A DNA stretch of 64,000 nt, taken from the NCBI GenBank assembly GCA_037903355.1, contig JBAJFE010000026.1, positions 6,944,001 to 7,008,000 of the forward strand. The letters are read 5' to 3'. The stretch is from Trichuris trichiura (lineage: Eukaryota; Nematoda; Enoplea; Trichinellida; Trichuridae). Under the pieces are notes generated by a model. That model made no database searches and was not told the origin of the DNA. It saw only the letters and a program-made list of their open reading frames with translations. Position numbers and translations under genes: made by a program. How positions within the stretch are numbered: position 1 is the stretch's first letter; every line of letters begins with the position of its first letter. Positions 1 to 15,605 of this stretch are shown here, one piece after another.

Positions 1-1150
1 TGAAATTATGCCTACAAAAATGAAATGATCACTTTGGAAAGCGGAAAAGAGAAATGCAGGCACGGTTAGGAAGGGTTGCTGCAGCAAAGTCTCATACACG
101 AACAGGGGAAGAAGACGCCGTCAAATGATGATGTCTAACTCCTCTTCGACTAAGACCACAGCGGATAGTAATAAGCCACTGTAACGACCGAACAGATAAA
201 TCAGCCGACAAACCAGCAGGCCGATGCATCGCATCACCAGAAAGCGGAGCCATGCGAAACGTACAAAAACGTCGCGCACATAAGGAAGGAAGGAAGGAAG
301 GCCAGCGTCCGCGAAACACAAAAAATAATGATAGGTTAGGCAAACTTAAATGCTAGAATTGGTCGTGAAGTGTCAAGCAAAGCTTAGCCGATCAGAGTGC
401 ACACAGCTTACCCCGCTGCATCACCACTTTGAACTCGACAATCTTCACGTAAGCTCGATACAGTAAATTTGATTCGCAAGTAGGCTAATACTGTTTTCGC
501 AAAAATACGGAATGACGTCGCAGCCTTTTTGCGTCACTCAAAAGCACTGAACGATTAGCAAATGCGCTTTAAGGCTAAAACAAAATAAATTCAGTACTTT
601 AAATTTTAAAAAAGACGTCTTTTGCCCCAAGAGAAGAAGTTGCGCCAAGAAAGCCATTGCTCTGCCTGATTAGTTGCCAGATTTTTACGAACCGACGAGT
701 TCAACTTGCCAGCTTTGCTGACGCCCAAAAAAGGGCATTGTAGAACTCAAAAATAAGATCTCGTTTTTGAGGGCCGACCCTGCCTACGACTATTCGCAAA
801 TCGGAACGAGAAGAGCAACAACAAGTGTCAATGGGCGTCGATTGTTAAAAAACCAACCATGCGGAAGGATGTCTTTGCGGCTGCGCGCTGAAAAGGTCAT
901 TCAACTTTTGCGCGATAGGAAATGCGGATGCATAGCGAGGGGACGAGAAACTAATGGATAGAAAGCAAACCTGTTTAGCATCCATTGCGAGGCGTTGAAT
1001 GGAATTCAAGCTTTCGGGGAAAAAAAACATCGAACACTCATTCAAGCTGTTCCAACGAACAACAACCCGTATTAGGTGTTAGGCCAAAGCTGATCGGACC
1101 CAAAGTCAGCTGAAAAAATCGACGCAGAGCACATATACATTTCAACATGG
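1..1150. other. Gene-poor flank
   Basis: I see no supportable gene here. Open frames are short on both strands and show no family I recognise. The only distinct feature is a short GGAA microsatellite at about 284-302. Confidence 0.5.
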
Positions 1151-1245
1151 AAAATTAGTTTCATAGTAGATCTTCAGATTCACGGGTTTGGCCTGTTGGA
1201 TGTATCTGTAGGTAAACTTCAAAAATGCCCTACCAACGGATGGAT
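1151..1245 (+). repeat. Inverted fragment of Penelope-like element
   Basis: This stretch reads, on the plus strand, the same sequence that starts the Penelope open frame on the minus strand near 4310-4430 (from the SFIVDLQIHGFGLLDVSV segment into KLQKCPTN). It is therefore an inverted 5'-end fragment about 1.7 kb from the main copy. After the codons for CPTN it departs from the main copy into a sequence shared with the fold-back fragment at 63.2 kb, so both small fragments may derive from a different subfamily member or a common rearranged form. Confidence 0.75.
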
Positions 1246-1280
1246 GAGCAGATTGTAAGAGAAAATACAGAACAATTTGT

Positions 1281-1320
1281 ATACCGTACGTTTCGGAACT
1301 GCTCGTATTCCGTCGTCAGC
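1281..1320 (-). ncRNA. Hammerhead-ribozyme-like core
   Basis: On the minus strand the sequence reads CTGACGA, then a 5-bp helix strand CGGAA, a 9-nt loop, its complement TTCCG, and GAAA with the G shared. This is the order of the hammerhead core (CUGANGA, stem II, GAAA). It is followed by a short ACGTACGGTA stretch that could form a 2-bp stem III ending in a GUA cleavage triplet. Stem I is weak. Penelope-like elements are known to carry minimal hammerheads in their terminal repeats, and this core lies beside a Penelope fragment. Whether it folds or cleaves is unknown. Confidence 0.35.
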
Positions 1321-1373
1321 AGTGTTGGGGAGAAGGCGTTTATTCGGTAAGGGCAGTCATTCCCAACGGGGGC

Positions 1374-1774
1374 CCTTGGGGGTCCCCGGTTGTGAAAATG
1401 AGAATACCAGCCTGGATTTTGGATCCATATTCAAACGCTAACGAAGCAGAGACATTTTTGCAAGAAGAGCTGATTGAGTTGCAAGCCAATGAAGAACTGA
1501 AGCCTAAGTTTAAGAGTGGCTACAGTCATTTCTGGTTGCAGCATCAAATTGCGACACTTTACCCTGAATTATGGAAGATCGTTAAAAAGTTCCTCGTGCC
1601 GTTTCCTTCCTCTTATTTGGTTGAACGTGGGTTCAGTGCCGCTACAGATCTTTTGGTTAAAAAAGAAACAGGCTACAAATAGCGCAGCGTGGAGACTTAA
1701 GGTTGCTGCTAACGAATATTGAACCTGACGTGGAAAAATTGGTATTAGGGCACCAGCTTCAGCCACCACACTGA
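1374..1774 (+). pseudogene. hAT transposase remnant, frameshifted
   Basis: This is the C-terminal end of a hAT-family (ZBED5/SCAND3-like) transposase. The segment from 1392 encodes a frame with the dimerisation-region signature LVERGFSAATDLL. A frameshift near 1663 then moves the reading frame, and from 1664 it continues as RNRLQIAQRGDLRLLLTNIEP to a stop at 1772-1774, which is the expected family C terminus. The catalytic N-terminal part and the BED finger are absent. It is a dead fragment. The GC-rich block just upstream (about 1359-1389) looks like transition sequence from another insertion. Confidence 0.8.
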
Positions 1775-2084
1775 TTTGCCAACATAGCCAACTTTTCCTA
1801 CTTGTTAAAGTCAAATAGTAAACTTGAATGCAATAATACGGAGTTCGGAGAACCGACGTCCAGCATGATCAACGCATAATACTGTTGTTGTTAACAAGGC
1901 GACAAGTACAACAAAAAACAGACGTAGAATTTGACCGTGTGCGGTAAAAGCGCGTTGAAGTTTCTAACAAACCATTTTCATACACTGCGACTGAAGCGTT
2001 AAGTGCCAGTTAGTCACAAGAGAAAAAGAGCGGTTTACTCCCGTTGTAAATAAGAGAACGCAGCAGTACCCAAACGATCAGGGC

Positions 2085-2225
2085 TTTCACAACCCAACTG
2101 GATCCGTCGTCAGCGATAGGACACAAGCCCTGGGCGAAAGGGAGCACTTATCTAGTTTCATCGTTAGCGACAGGCCTTGTACCCTGTTGCTGACGACGGA
2201 ACCAGTTGAGTTCCGAAAGCTCCTA
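2085..2225. repeat. Inverted pair of hammerhead-like terminal-repeat pieces
   Basis: Two related segments face each other. On the plus strand, CTGACGA at 2190-2196 is followed by CGGAA, a loop, TTCC and GAAA at 2215-2218. On the minus strand, CTGACGA (2106-2112) leads to GAAA (2085-2088) with a decayed stem II. Both are bordered by related CAACTGG / CCAGTTG and CGATAGG / CCTATCG words. They resemble the core at 1281-1320 and probably are remnants of Penelope terminal repeats in opposite orientations. I see no clear cleavage triplet in either. Confidence 0.4.
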
Positions 2226-2905
2226 TCGTTTGTATGCTCTTACCTTCTTTGACTTACAATGGGAATAAACGACTCTTTTTTCTTATGATAAAACTGCTAG
2301 ACCGTATAAAGACGTTCCATCTTCATGTGAGGTAGTCTTTGCAAATCTTGACTACAAATCCAATAAATCTTAACAGGAAACTTTTGTCACACAAACCCAT
2401 TTTCAAGACGAAAGTTTGGCAGCTGAGCGTGGAAGAAGTTTCGACCAATTCCATATGACTAAGGAACCTTTTTGACCTACGTTCATTCACTCGGCAAAGA
2501 AGAGCAGTTACAGGTCGTCTGAAATACTTAGACCACGCGACTGAAAAACACTGCACACGTGTCAAGAATTAGATTTAGATTCGTTACTGCCTTTTCCATA
2601 TGGCACAGACCAGTGCAAAAATCGAACTTTTAAATTGAAGAGTTTTAAAATGCAGATTAAAAGTTCGTTGTCCGGTTTTCACCAGATCGAAAAGACAACA
2701 GCAAAATTCATTGTTAAAATCTTCGGTAAACTGCGTGTCACAGGTACTCTAATAAACGCGAAAGAATCTAGGGCGAGAAAAGAGATGAGCACAACCACGC
2801 AAGAACGGGAGGGGGCCCTGAGGAGATGTGCGTCTCGAAAGGGGGCCCTGGCGCAGAAAAGGTTGGGAATCACTGATATAGTGCATGGGTACAATGGGTG
2901 TTTGA
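2226..2905. other. Non-coding flank downstream of the Penelope frame
   Basis: No gene is supported. A plus-strand frame at 2635-2940 overlaps the end of the Penelope coding sequence and has no recognisable features. This stretch lies on the 3' side of the minus-strand retroelement and probably holds its 3' untranslated sequence plus older insertions. Confidence 0.4.
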
Positions 2906-4420
2906 TTAGTTGGGTAGGGCGCAGCATTGGAATTTATTAATCAGCGCAGCCCATACTTCACTAACCTCCACGCCATTGTCGCGATTGATTGTGGAGTTGC
3001 TCTGGATGTACAGAGCCTCCTTAATACGCCTAAGATGTAATAAGTTTTCGTGGCATATGATCTTCGGGTGCGGGGCGAGTGTGCACCGAGATGCGTGCTC
3101 AACAATCACTGAGGCACTTTTCGCGTTCTCCATGGCTTTTCGAGGGTCCGTTGTCGGTGGACGCCCTCGGCCGATGGCCTGTACCCCATTGAGTCTTCGT
3201 TCGGCGTTCTTGTATGTCAACACATTTTTCATGTGTTGGCCGAATCTCTTAAGTAAAGTGTTGCCCGTTTCTCCTATGTAGGGGGCGTTGCAACCACACT
3301 TTATCTGGTAAACGACACCGGGTCTGCTGTCAAAAGGAACCTTGATCTTGTCATTTCTCACAATCGAAGGAAGATTACATGAACTTTTAAATCTCACGTT
3401 GAAATTTAAGGAGCGCCCCAGTCCCCTGATTCGTTCACTTAAACCACTGTAGTAGGGAAGGAGCAGCACCGGGCGTTGTTGGTTATCAGGCGGGGACGGT
3501 GATGAAGGTTTATTTTTTTGGCACTGTTTAATAATGGAACTGATAAATTTACTGGGGCATCCGTTACTGCATAGTGTGTTATAAATGTGTCTTAATTGTG
3601 TATTTAAATATTCAGGGTCACAAACCGTTAGGGCCCTGTCAACCATCCCTTTAACTATACCTCTTTTAACTGAAATAGGCTGATGAGAAGAAAAGTTTAG
3701 GTGCCGGTCCGAGTGGGTAGGTTTCCTATAAACTGTTGTTTTTAACTTATTCCCTTGTTTAATGACTAAGACATCTAGAAAAGGGAGTTTACAATTATTT
3801 TCCTTCTCAATGGTTGGCGTTATCTGGTTGGGCAAGAGACTATTCAGGTGTTCCAAGAGAGTTTCTTCACTGCCTGATTTTATGATGGCAAAGATGTCGT
3901 CTACATATTTTTTGAAAATGATAGGAGGGGCACAGTCTTGCAGAGTGCTGAAGGCTTTTTCTTCGAGATGTTCCATGAAGATCTCAGCAAGTATGGGAGA
4001 GAGTGGACTGCCCATAGGCGCACCGTCCTTTTGTGAGAAGAAACTATCCTGGAATCTGAAGTAGTTGCTTTCGCGCATGCAGAACGACACTAATTTAACT
4101 ATGTGGGTGGGGTTTAATTTCGTCCTCTGCAAGATGGTATCGTCCGCATCTAACAGAGTTTGAAGCAAGTTGATCGTATATTTTATGGGAACGCTTGTGA
4201 AAAGGTCTTTTACATCGTAACTGACCATGATGCCACCGGGCTGCATTTTTATGTCTTTTAATGTGGAACAAAATTCTTTACAATTTTTAACATTGGACTC
4301 GTTGGTAGGGCATTTTTGAAGTTTACTTACAGATACATCCAACAGGCCAAACCCGTGAATCTGAAGATCTACTATGAAGCTATTCAAGCTTGTTAAAAGA
4401 CATCCTGTCTTTCGAAACAT
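2906..4420 (-). CDS. Penelope-like retroelement RT / GIY-YIG protein, 5'-truncated
   Basis: A single open frame of 504 codons encodes the C-terminal part of a Penelope-like polymerase. Reverse-transcriptase motifs appear in order: SYDVKDLFTSVP (residues 67-78), GAPMGSPLSP (133-142), the catalytic YVDD (172-175), and KLPFLDVLV (211-219) with YRKPTHSD (231-238). A GIY-YIG endonuclease follows, with GVVYQIKCGCNAPYIGETG at 368-386 and NTLLKRFGQH at 387-396. These elements reverse-transcribe their RNA and insert through the GIY-YIG nuclease. The frame is unbroken from the RT fingers to the stop, but the N-terminal domain upstream of the RT is missing, so this copy is 5'-truncated. The uninterrupted frame suggests a young insertion. 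Confidence 0.92.
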   Translation of the reverse strand: MFRKTGCLLTSLNSFIVDLQIHGFGLLDVSVSKLQKCPTNESNVKNCKEFCSTLKDIKMQPGGIMVSYDVKDLFTSVPIKYTINLLQTLLDADDTILQRTKLNPTHIVKLVSFCMRESNYFRFQDSFFSQKDGAPMGSPLSPILAEIFMEHLEEKAFSTLQDCAPPIIFKKYVDDIFAIIKSGSEETLLEHLNSLLPNQITPTIEKENNCKLPFLDVLVIKQGNKLKTTVYRKPTHSDRHLNFSSHQPISVKRGIVKGMVDRALTVCDPEYLNTQLRHIYNTLCSNGCPSKFISSIIKQCQKNKPSSPSPPDNQQRPVLLLPYYSGLSERIRGLGRSLNFNVRFKSSCNLPSIVRNDKIKVPFDSRPGVVYQIKCGCNAPYIGETGNTLLKRFGQHMKNVLTYKNAERRLNGVQAIGRGRPPTTDPRKAMENAKSASVIVEHASRCTLAPHPKIICHENLLHLRRIKEALYIQSNSTINRDNGVEVSEVWAALINKFQCCALPN

Positions 4421-5357
4421 GGAAAATTAGTTTCGAAAATTATAATAATTTTACGGGCGGTTTTCCGTTTCAAATTTCTTCATTAAAACGCGTTAAACCT
4501 TAAACCGGTATTCACCTTTGGCTTCATGCTAATATTTGAATCAGTAATTTAATTTTAAAAAAATATGTTACAATCAACGCTAGGCAATTTGAGTTGCAAC
4601 CTTTCGCCGCGGTAAAACGACAGAAAAAATATTAGTTACGTTGGACGAAACGGCTCATTTTCTAGTTACTTCTACTTCTTACCATATTCAGTCGTACCAA
4701 TTCTTTTTAAATGCCGCGCTGATTTAAGGAAGTTGTACGTACTGTTAGCTTTAGCGTTTTGGCAGCTTAATTTTTTTAAAAACTTTTGCATCTCCAGTTG
4801 TAAATGCGTATTTTAATGCCCCCTTTTATTGGGCTGCTCACAAAGTTACCAAGAGGCTGACTATAGCGTTTAAAGGAGAAGCTCTTGTTCGTCAATCGCT
4901 TAAGCGGGTTAAGCTCTCCTCTGTATTTTTCAATCTGCGCGTTTTCGCTGCTGCCTTTCGTTTACAAAGTTGAGTCTACTTATTGCGTTTTTCCAGCAAG
5001 CTTAAAAGCTAAAGAAACGCTTATCGTAAGCAATGGCGATATCTTATTCGCAGCCACGTCGCAGTGCTATTGTTTGTACCGTCTACGTGCATGACTGCGA
5101 ATAAGACATTGACCTGAAAGGAAAAACGTAAAAGCAAGTTTTTGAAAAAGCTTCTGCCATATTTAGTTGATTCGTTTTTCATTCGTACAGTCTGTGATAA
5201 CCTTACAATGGTGCTTTTGTTTTTCTTAAAACTCTTTATGTTGATTAGTATATCCTATATTAAATAGTACGTTACGTCGTAATGGTTACATTGAAGATTG
5301 TTATGCATGGACTGACCTGCTAAGTTTGCCCTTATAGGGTGTCGCCCCACCTGTGCA
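4421..5357. other. Intergenic, promoter side of RSPRY1
   Basis: AT-rich sequence between the Penelope element and RSPRY1. I see no gene. A short repeat of the Penelope start (GGAAAATTAG) at about 4424 matches the one at 1150, marking element borders. Confidence 0.4.
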
Positions 5358-10459
<5,102 letters not shown>

Positions 10460-11507
10460 ACACTGTTGACATGATGGAACGCACCTTGGACAATTTTTAC
10501 CTGAATTTTTAAAAGACGAATGCCGCTTTATTGACGACAAATGTCGTTCTAAAAGTATAAGCTTTCGGATTAAAATTTTATCATTCTTCTTTTTTTCGAT
10601 ATTGAATTCTCAAAAGAAACATTTTCGCGAGAGTATGTAAATTAACAACTTTTTATGGGTAACTGTTTATGCTAATAGATAGCTGTCAAAAGTCGTTAAT
10701 GATTTTGCGCTGACTTAGTTTCAAAATATAACTTGCCTTATATGGCTCATTATGATTAAGCATTGCTCTTAGTATGCTCTTTGTATGTTTTTCTGAATTG
10801 GATAGGTGCTTCGTAACTTTTCCCCGCCTAAACGTTGCCCAATGAAAATTAAAGCCAAAAGTGCGATCAGAACTTTATAAGGGTATAAACGTCAGTCGTA
10901 TTTACGTTTCGTTTGTTTCGATGTTAAACCTTCGCGCCTCGATTGGCAAAAGCAAAAAACCGGTAACGAAACAATGGACAGAACAAACTGGACACTGTGA
11001 CACTACGCGTAGCAGGTAAAATTGCGTTTTAAGATTCCGTCGCTGCCGTTTTCGTTCTCTCATTGACAATGTTGTTTAGGTTACGTCAGAGGTGCAATTT
11101 TGATCGGTTGGATGAAAATGCTCACGCCGATATCTTCCCCTGTAGCACCGATAAGGAAGAAATGCAAATTTAACTCAATCTTGAAGCCTGCCGCCGCTTA
11201 ATTTATGTACAGTACAAGTCAATTTTTTTCCAGCCGATAAACAATGCCTGAATTATGTTAAGCATACTTGATGTGTCTGTTTTGAATTTTATCTTTTATG
11301 AGAAAATCCTTCTATAAGTAGTTTCAACAGGCAGCGCTGCAACCTAAGTCCTTGCTGCCCGTTCTTGCGAACATTTTCTAAAAATACCGAGTTTTGCACG
11401 TTTCGAATTCACTTGGTGGTTATGATAATAACAAAGAGTAATATTAACAAATCAATATATGTAAATAATCAGATATACAAAACAAAAGCTTAAATAACTA
11501 AATAGAG

Positions 11508-11698
11508 AGAATCCCGAATAAGTCGAAAATGCACTGTAAAGTTTAACCTTTTGGCAGTTGTGCATTGGCACCTAGAAGTAAGGAAGATATTTGAATAGGC
11601 GGGTTACTATACAAAACGTGTTTTCTAGATCATTAATTTTGTCAATTCAGAGCTGCCACAAGGCCATAGTGTATTTTCAACCTATTCGGGATTTTGAT
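11508..11698. mobile_element. MITE-like element, AAATCCCGAA family, copy 3
   Basis: About 190 bp with left terminus GAATCCCGAATAAGTCGAAA and right terminus ending TATTCGGGATTTTGATCC. Subterminal words (ATGCACTGTAAAGT, TTTGGCAGTTGTGCATTGGC; GAGCTGCCACAAGGCCATAG) match those of copy 1 in the same positions. That identifies both as one family rather than chance palindromes. Non-coding. Confidence 0.78.
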
Positions 11699-13648
11699 CC
11701 TACGTATGCCAGTTAGGCTTCCGTACTTTATAACGATGTTTGTAAACTTGTTTTATAGAAATGTATGAACTCCTAACGTTGAAGATGGCATTGAAAACCC
11801 CGTCTCAAATCTCAGTCTGTCTGCATAGCATCGCGGAGACATATGGCGGCGCCCGGGTAACCTTAAAACCTAAAGAATGCTATCCTGAACCGCGGGAATT
11901 CGTACATTTCTTGAAAATGAAGCTTTATTTATATTATCAACATTTTCTTGACTCTTCGTCCCGTGCAACCGATTTTATTGTTTATAAAAAATCTACATAT
12001 GCAAACGTGGAGCTTTTGGGAAACTTTAGGGGGACATCCAATGCTCGATAAGCTTTGCGCCTATATTTTTTTATTCCATAAACATTAAAACAGGTCGCAT
12101 GTGACGAAAAAGTCAAGAACGCGAAAATTTATTTACCCGTCCCATATTCAATCATGTTATCAATATATGAATAAATCTTTGCTTATCTCTCTCCCTTAGA
12201 GGAAGCTGTCAGTTATGGGCCCAGAAGTTTTTAATTTCCATATTATCAAATGGATAGACTTAACAGTTGTTTTACGCTGTCACGAGTGGCGTAGTCCTAA
12301 GGTGTATATTAAGACCAAAAAATAATATTCTGGGAGAAGGGTTTGCTTTTACGTGAATTTGAAACGTGTTCCTATGCAGACCTTAGAAGGACTGTTGACG
12401 GTTAGCTTTTTGGTGAGCGACTTCTGTCAAACCCGCTTTTTTTAATACAAAAGTCAAAAGAGAGCCTTATAAAGGCCTTTTTGATTTAAGAAACGTTTCT
12501 CCCCGTTGAAACTGTAGCTTATAAAATAGTTGATTAACAATCCATTCGAGTTGCGTATGTTTGACAATAAATCCGTTATGTAAGTGTCGACTTTATCCTC
12601 CGCGACGCATAATTGGACAGATAATTTGAGGGAGGAAATTGGCGCAGCTTTGCGAGTGACTGCCATTTTTGGATAGTGCGAAATGCTTTTGGTCAGCCGC
12701 TACACCCAACGGGAAAACAGCGTATTGTAAAACTTGTTTTTTTAGGCTTGTTTTCTATTGGTCACAAATAGCTTCAGCGAAGCGTACTAAGCCGCTTAGC
12801 TTCTTTACGCTACCAGTTTACCGTGACTTACGGGCCCCATATTGTTCATTCTCTCATTGGCAGGATAGTGTGGGCAAAACTAGTCGCAGCAAGAATATAA
12901 CGGATAAATAAGTGACGCGTGCTTAAATTACCGAAGTGAACAATGCACCTACGTTCCTGCCATTCAACAATGTTGAGTTCGTCAACCAATCAGACGCAAT
13001 TAGCCAACGGTTGGCTGTCCCATTTTGCTGCTATCCTTTTCCGCTTGTATGGCGCGTCGAAAACAGGTCGCAAAGCTAAACAGACGAATTTAATTTGCTG
13101 CAGTTGGTTGCCTATTGCAGACGACGAGCCACTGTTCGAAATGGCTGTTCGAAACGAGTGGTTTATTTCAAAATTTGCCCTAATAGCTATCATGGTTGGT
13201 AAGCCACATTTCTTTGCCATTTATGGTAAAAGCAATCGTTCAAAATTATTCCCCTCAAAAGCTTTTGCACCGATGAAAAATTTCCCGCGTTAATATATGC
13301 ATTCTCATTATTCAAGTTGTGTTCGAAAAAGTTTTCGCAGGCCCGTCTATTCAACAATATTTTTCTTCTTAGGTAACTTCATGTACCGTTTCTTATTGGA
13401 ATTGTAAAAGCTTTTATATTTCCAATTCGGTCAAAAGCGAAGTGTTTCTACCGGTGATTAATTAAAGAATGTCCAATCTTTTATTTCAGCCTATTCATCC
13501 AAGATGGAATTATCTCTCGAATGATTGCTCGCAAGATGCAGAACTTGACGGTGATTTCAGTGATGATCATTTCTTCGGATAGTCGAAATCGTCAAGGGCG
13601 AAATTCTTGTGCAGATCAGTATCCTGAATGGCTCGTAACCTGAGCGAG

Positions 13649-13722
13649 GCGAAATCCCGAATATGCAAAATTTTTAGCCCTTCGGGGTTTCATCTCATTC
13701 AAGTTTCGACTCGTTCGGGATA
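13649..13722. mobile_element. Short AAATCCCGAA inverted-repeat element, copy 4
   Basis: A 74-bp segment opens with GCGAAATCCCGAA and closes with the opposite-strand word TTCGGGATA, with a second GGGGTTT-type word inside. It is much shorter than the others and could be a deletion derivative of the family. Confidence 0.4.
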
Positions 13723-14076
13723 TTAGCTTTTTGGATTTCGACCATCTGAACAAATAACCATTCGGGCAAACAATTGTCTTTGATCGTTTTTGCAGATGGT
13801 CTTTAAGAATTCGTCTCCTTTTGCTTACAAGGAATCCAATCGATAATACGACTGCTTCAAGCTGAAGTTGTTCGCTGTAAAAGTGTTGAGCTTCTCAATT
13901 TTGCAGAACTTCGTTAAGCACTAACATATACGCGCATTGACGTAAAGTCAGACTTTTTGTATTGAGAACACAGAAAACACCCTACATGGACTTCATTCCT
14001 TATAAGGCGTTGTCTATTGATAGTTAATTACATAATCCAGCTGAGTAGGCTACTACTGCTTATGCAGCTCTTTCAG

Positions 14077-15605
14077 GCATTGCAAGCGTGTATGGAAGAG
14101 GAGAACTCGGTGAAAAATGTTCTATCAATCAGGATTGCAAAATCGGGAATTCAAGTTGCATATTTGGTATTTGCACATGCAATATTGGAACATACCAGGA
14201 TACGTACGCCAAAAAATGCCTTGCAGGTAGGCGAATGGTGACTTCCTTAAAAAATGCCGTCCGCGTATGCCTAAACGAGCTCCCATTGGAATAGATGCTC
14301 ATGTTGGAAAACTGTTTGCGGATAATATGACAGTCGGCTCTTTTTAGGAATACAAATGGGCGAAAAGTGCAGCGACGAAGATTTTTGCTCCAGCGTAAAC
14401 AATGTTTGCATAGATGGAGTATGCGGTTGTTTGCCCGGTTACAGCCCTGCTTCGTCCGGGTGTCTGCCTGAAGGTTATATAAAAGGGTGAAACGACAACT
14501 AGAGAAAGGATGAGTTTTATTTAGTGAAACAATTAGAGCAAAGCTGCCTGACTCATGCTCAGTGCATAGAACCTTTCTCTCACTGCAATGGCGGTTTTTG
14601 TACTTGCAAGCCTGGATTCTCTAATTCCGACGGTCGATGCCATCCCGACGGTGACATTTTGCATTCCATTTTCGATAACAGACTTACGTGCTTTTTTTAG
14701 TAGTCCATTGCCCTACCCTAAAAACTCCTTTGAAAAGCGAAGATGTCATATATTGTAACATGAAAGTCGACGGCAGTCATGATTGTCCGTCCGGCATGGG
14801 ATGCCTTCCAATAGATGAACCATTGGTTTTTCGAGACGACGTGCTTCTGGCGGGTCGATATTTCCTTTTTTTCGATCGTTGCTGCCAACTACCTTTTTTT
14901 CTACTACAGGTTTTTGCTGCCCGCAGAATCCTCAATCCGAATCTGAACCACTGAGTACCAACTGCCCGTACGGCTTAAGCGAACCCCTATCGGAATGTTC
15001 CGGGGAAAAGTGGGAAACATACTTCGCATTCTCGGACGTTCTGTTCGATACTGAATCTGCAGTTCTCTGCTGTCCAAGGATATGTACCTATGAGCGATTG
15101 TACTACGATGGAAAATGTTATGAGTCTCTGCTTCGTCTCAACGAGACTTGCGAATTTTCTTTCCAATGCTCACCTGGGCAGATATGCGTTGGTACGTACA
15201 TCGCTATTATTTTTTTCTTCCAATTCATCCTTTTGCCGAACTCGGCATAACGTAAGCGTGTTTTCTATATTGGGCAAAATTGTTTGTCCAGAAAGGGGAA
15301 AGTTTATTTTTAAGGAAACAAGTGCGTATGCAAAGAGGGGCACAAGCAGCTTTACAACGATTGTTTCGGTAAGTGAAGATGCTTGCTATGGCAGCCCATT
15401 TATAGGCAAACGTACGTTTTCAGAAGCGCTTTGTCCTTACGGAAAACCTGTGACGGAAGCAGATGGAATTGCGCTGACAAAATGCAATGGGCCCGGTTCA
15501 TGCCCAACTGGTCACTTTTGTATGACCGAATTTGATATTTGTTGTCAGGATTTGGACGACAGTATGGAAGAATCTATAATTAACGAGCAGTCGCCTACTC
15601 ATTGA
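14077..15605 (+). CDS. Secreted EB / Lustrin-cysteine repeat protein (5' exon unidentified)
   Basis: Exons as read: 14077-14226, 14348-14473, 14525-14650, 14701-14853, 14910-15191, 15315-15368, 15424-15605, with consistent phases. The first three and the 15315 exon encode EB-type modules, with spacing such as GEKCSINQDCKIGNSSCIFGIC and CNGGFCTCKPGF. Between and after them are Lustrin-cysteine-like units ending in CCP: CPSGMGCLPI to GFCCPQ, NCPYGLSEPL to LCCP, and LCPYGKPV to FDICCQ. Such proteins are secreted or cell-surface proteins, common in nematodes and mostly uncharacterised. The exon carrying the signal peptide was not securely identified. An upstream frame ending at 14076 contains a hydrophobic LLLLMQLFQAL stretch in a different frame. 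The acceptor before 15315 is AAG, less usual. Ends with SPTH and a stop at 15605. Confidence 0.85.

Larger units (their letters stand above)
10460..14076. other. Gene-poor stretch between RSPRY1 and EB gene
   Basis: Apart from the two repeats listed separately, I see no gene I can defend. A possible terminal exon preceded by a good acceptor (TTTATTTCAG at about 13480-13490) and a plus-strand frame at 12943-13198 followed by a GTAAGC donor are suggestive, but they resemble nothing I know and do not join cleanly. Confidence 0.4.

Noticed and set aside
2635..2940. 101-codon plus-strand frame
   Set aside because: It overlaps the 3' end of the Penelope gene on the other strand and shows no motif.
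12669..13593. Possible small multi-exon gene on the plus strand
   Set aside because: A donor after 13198 and an acceptor near 13490 exist, but the joined peptide is short, ends quickly and resembles nothing; evidence is too thin.
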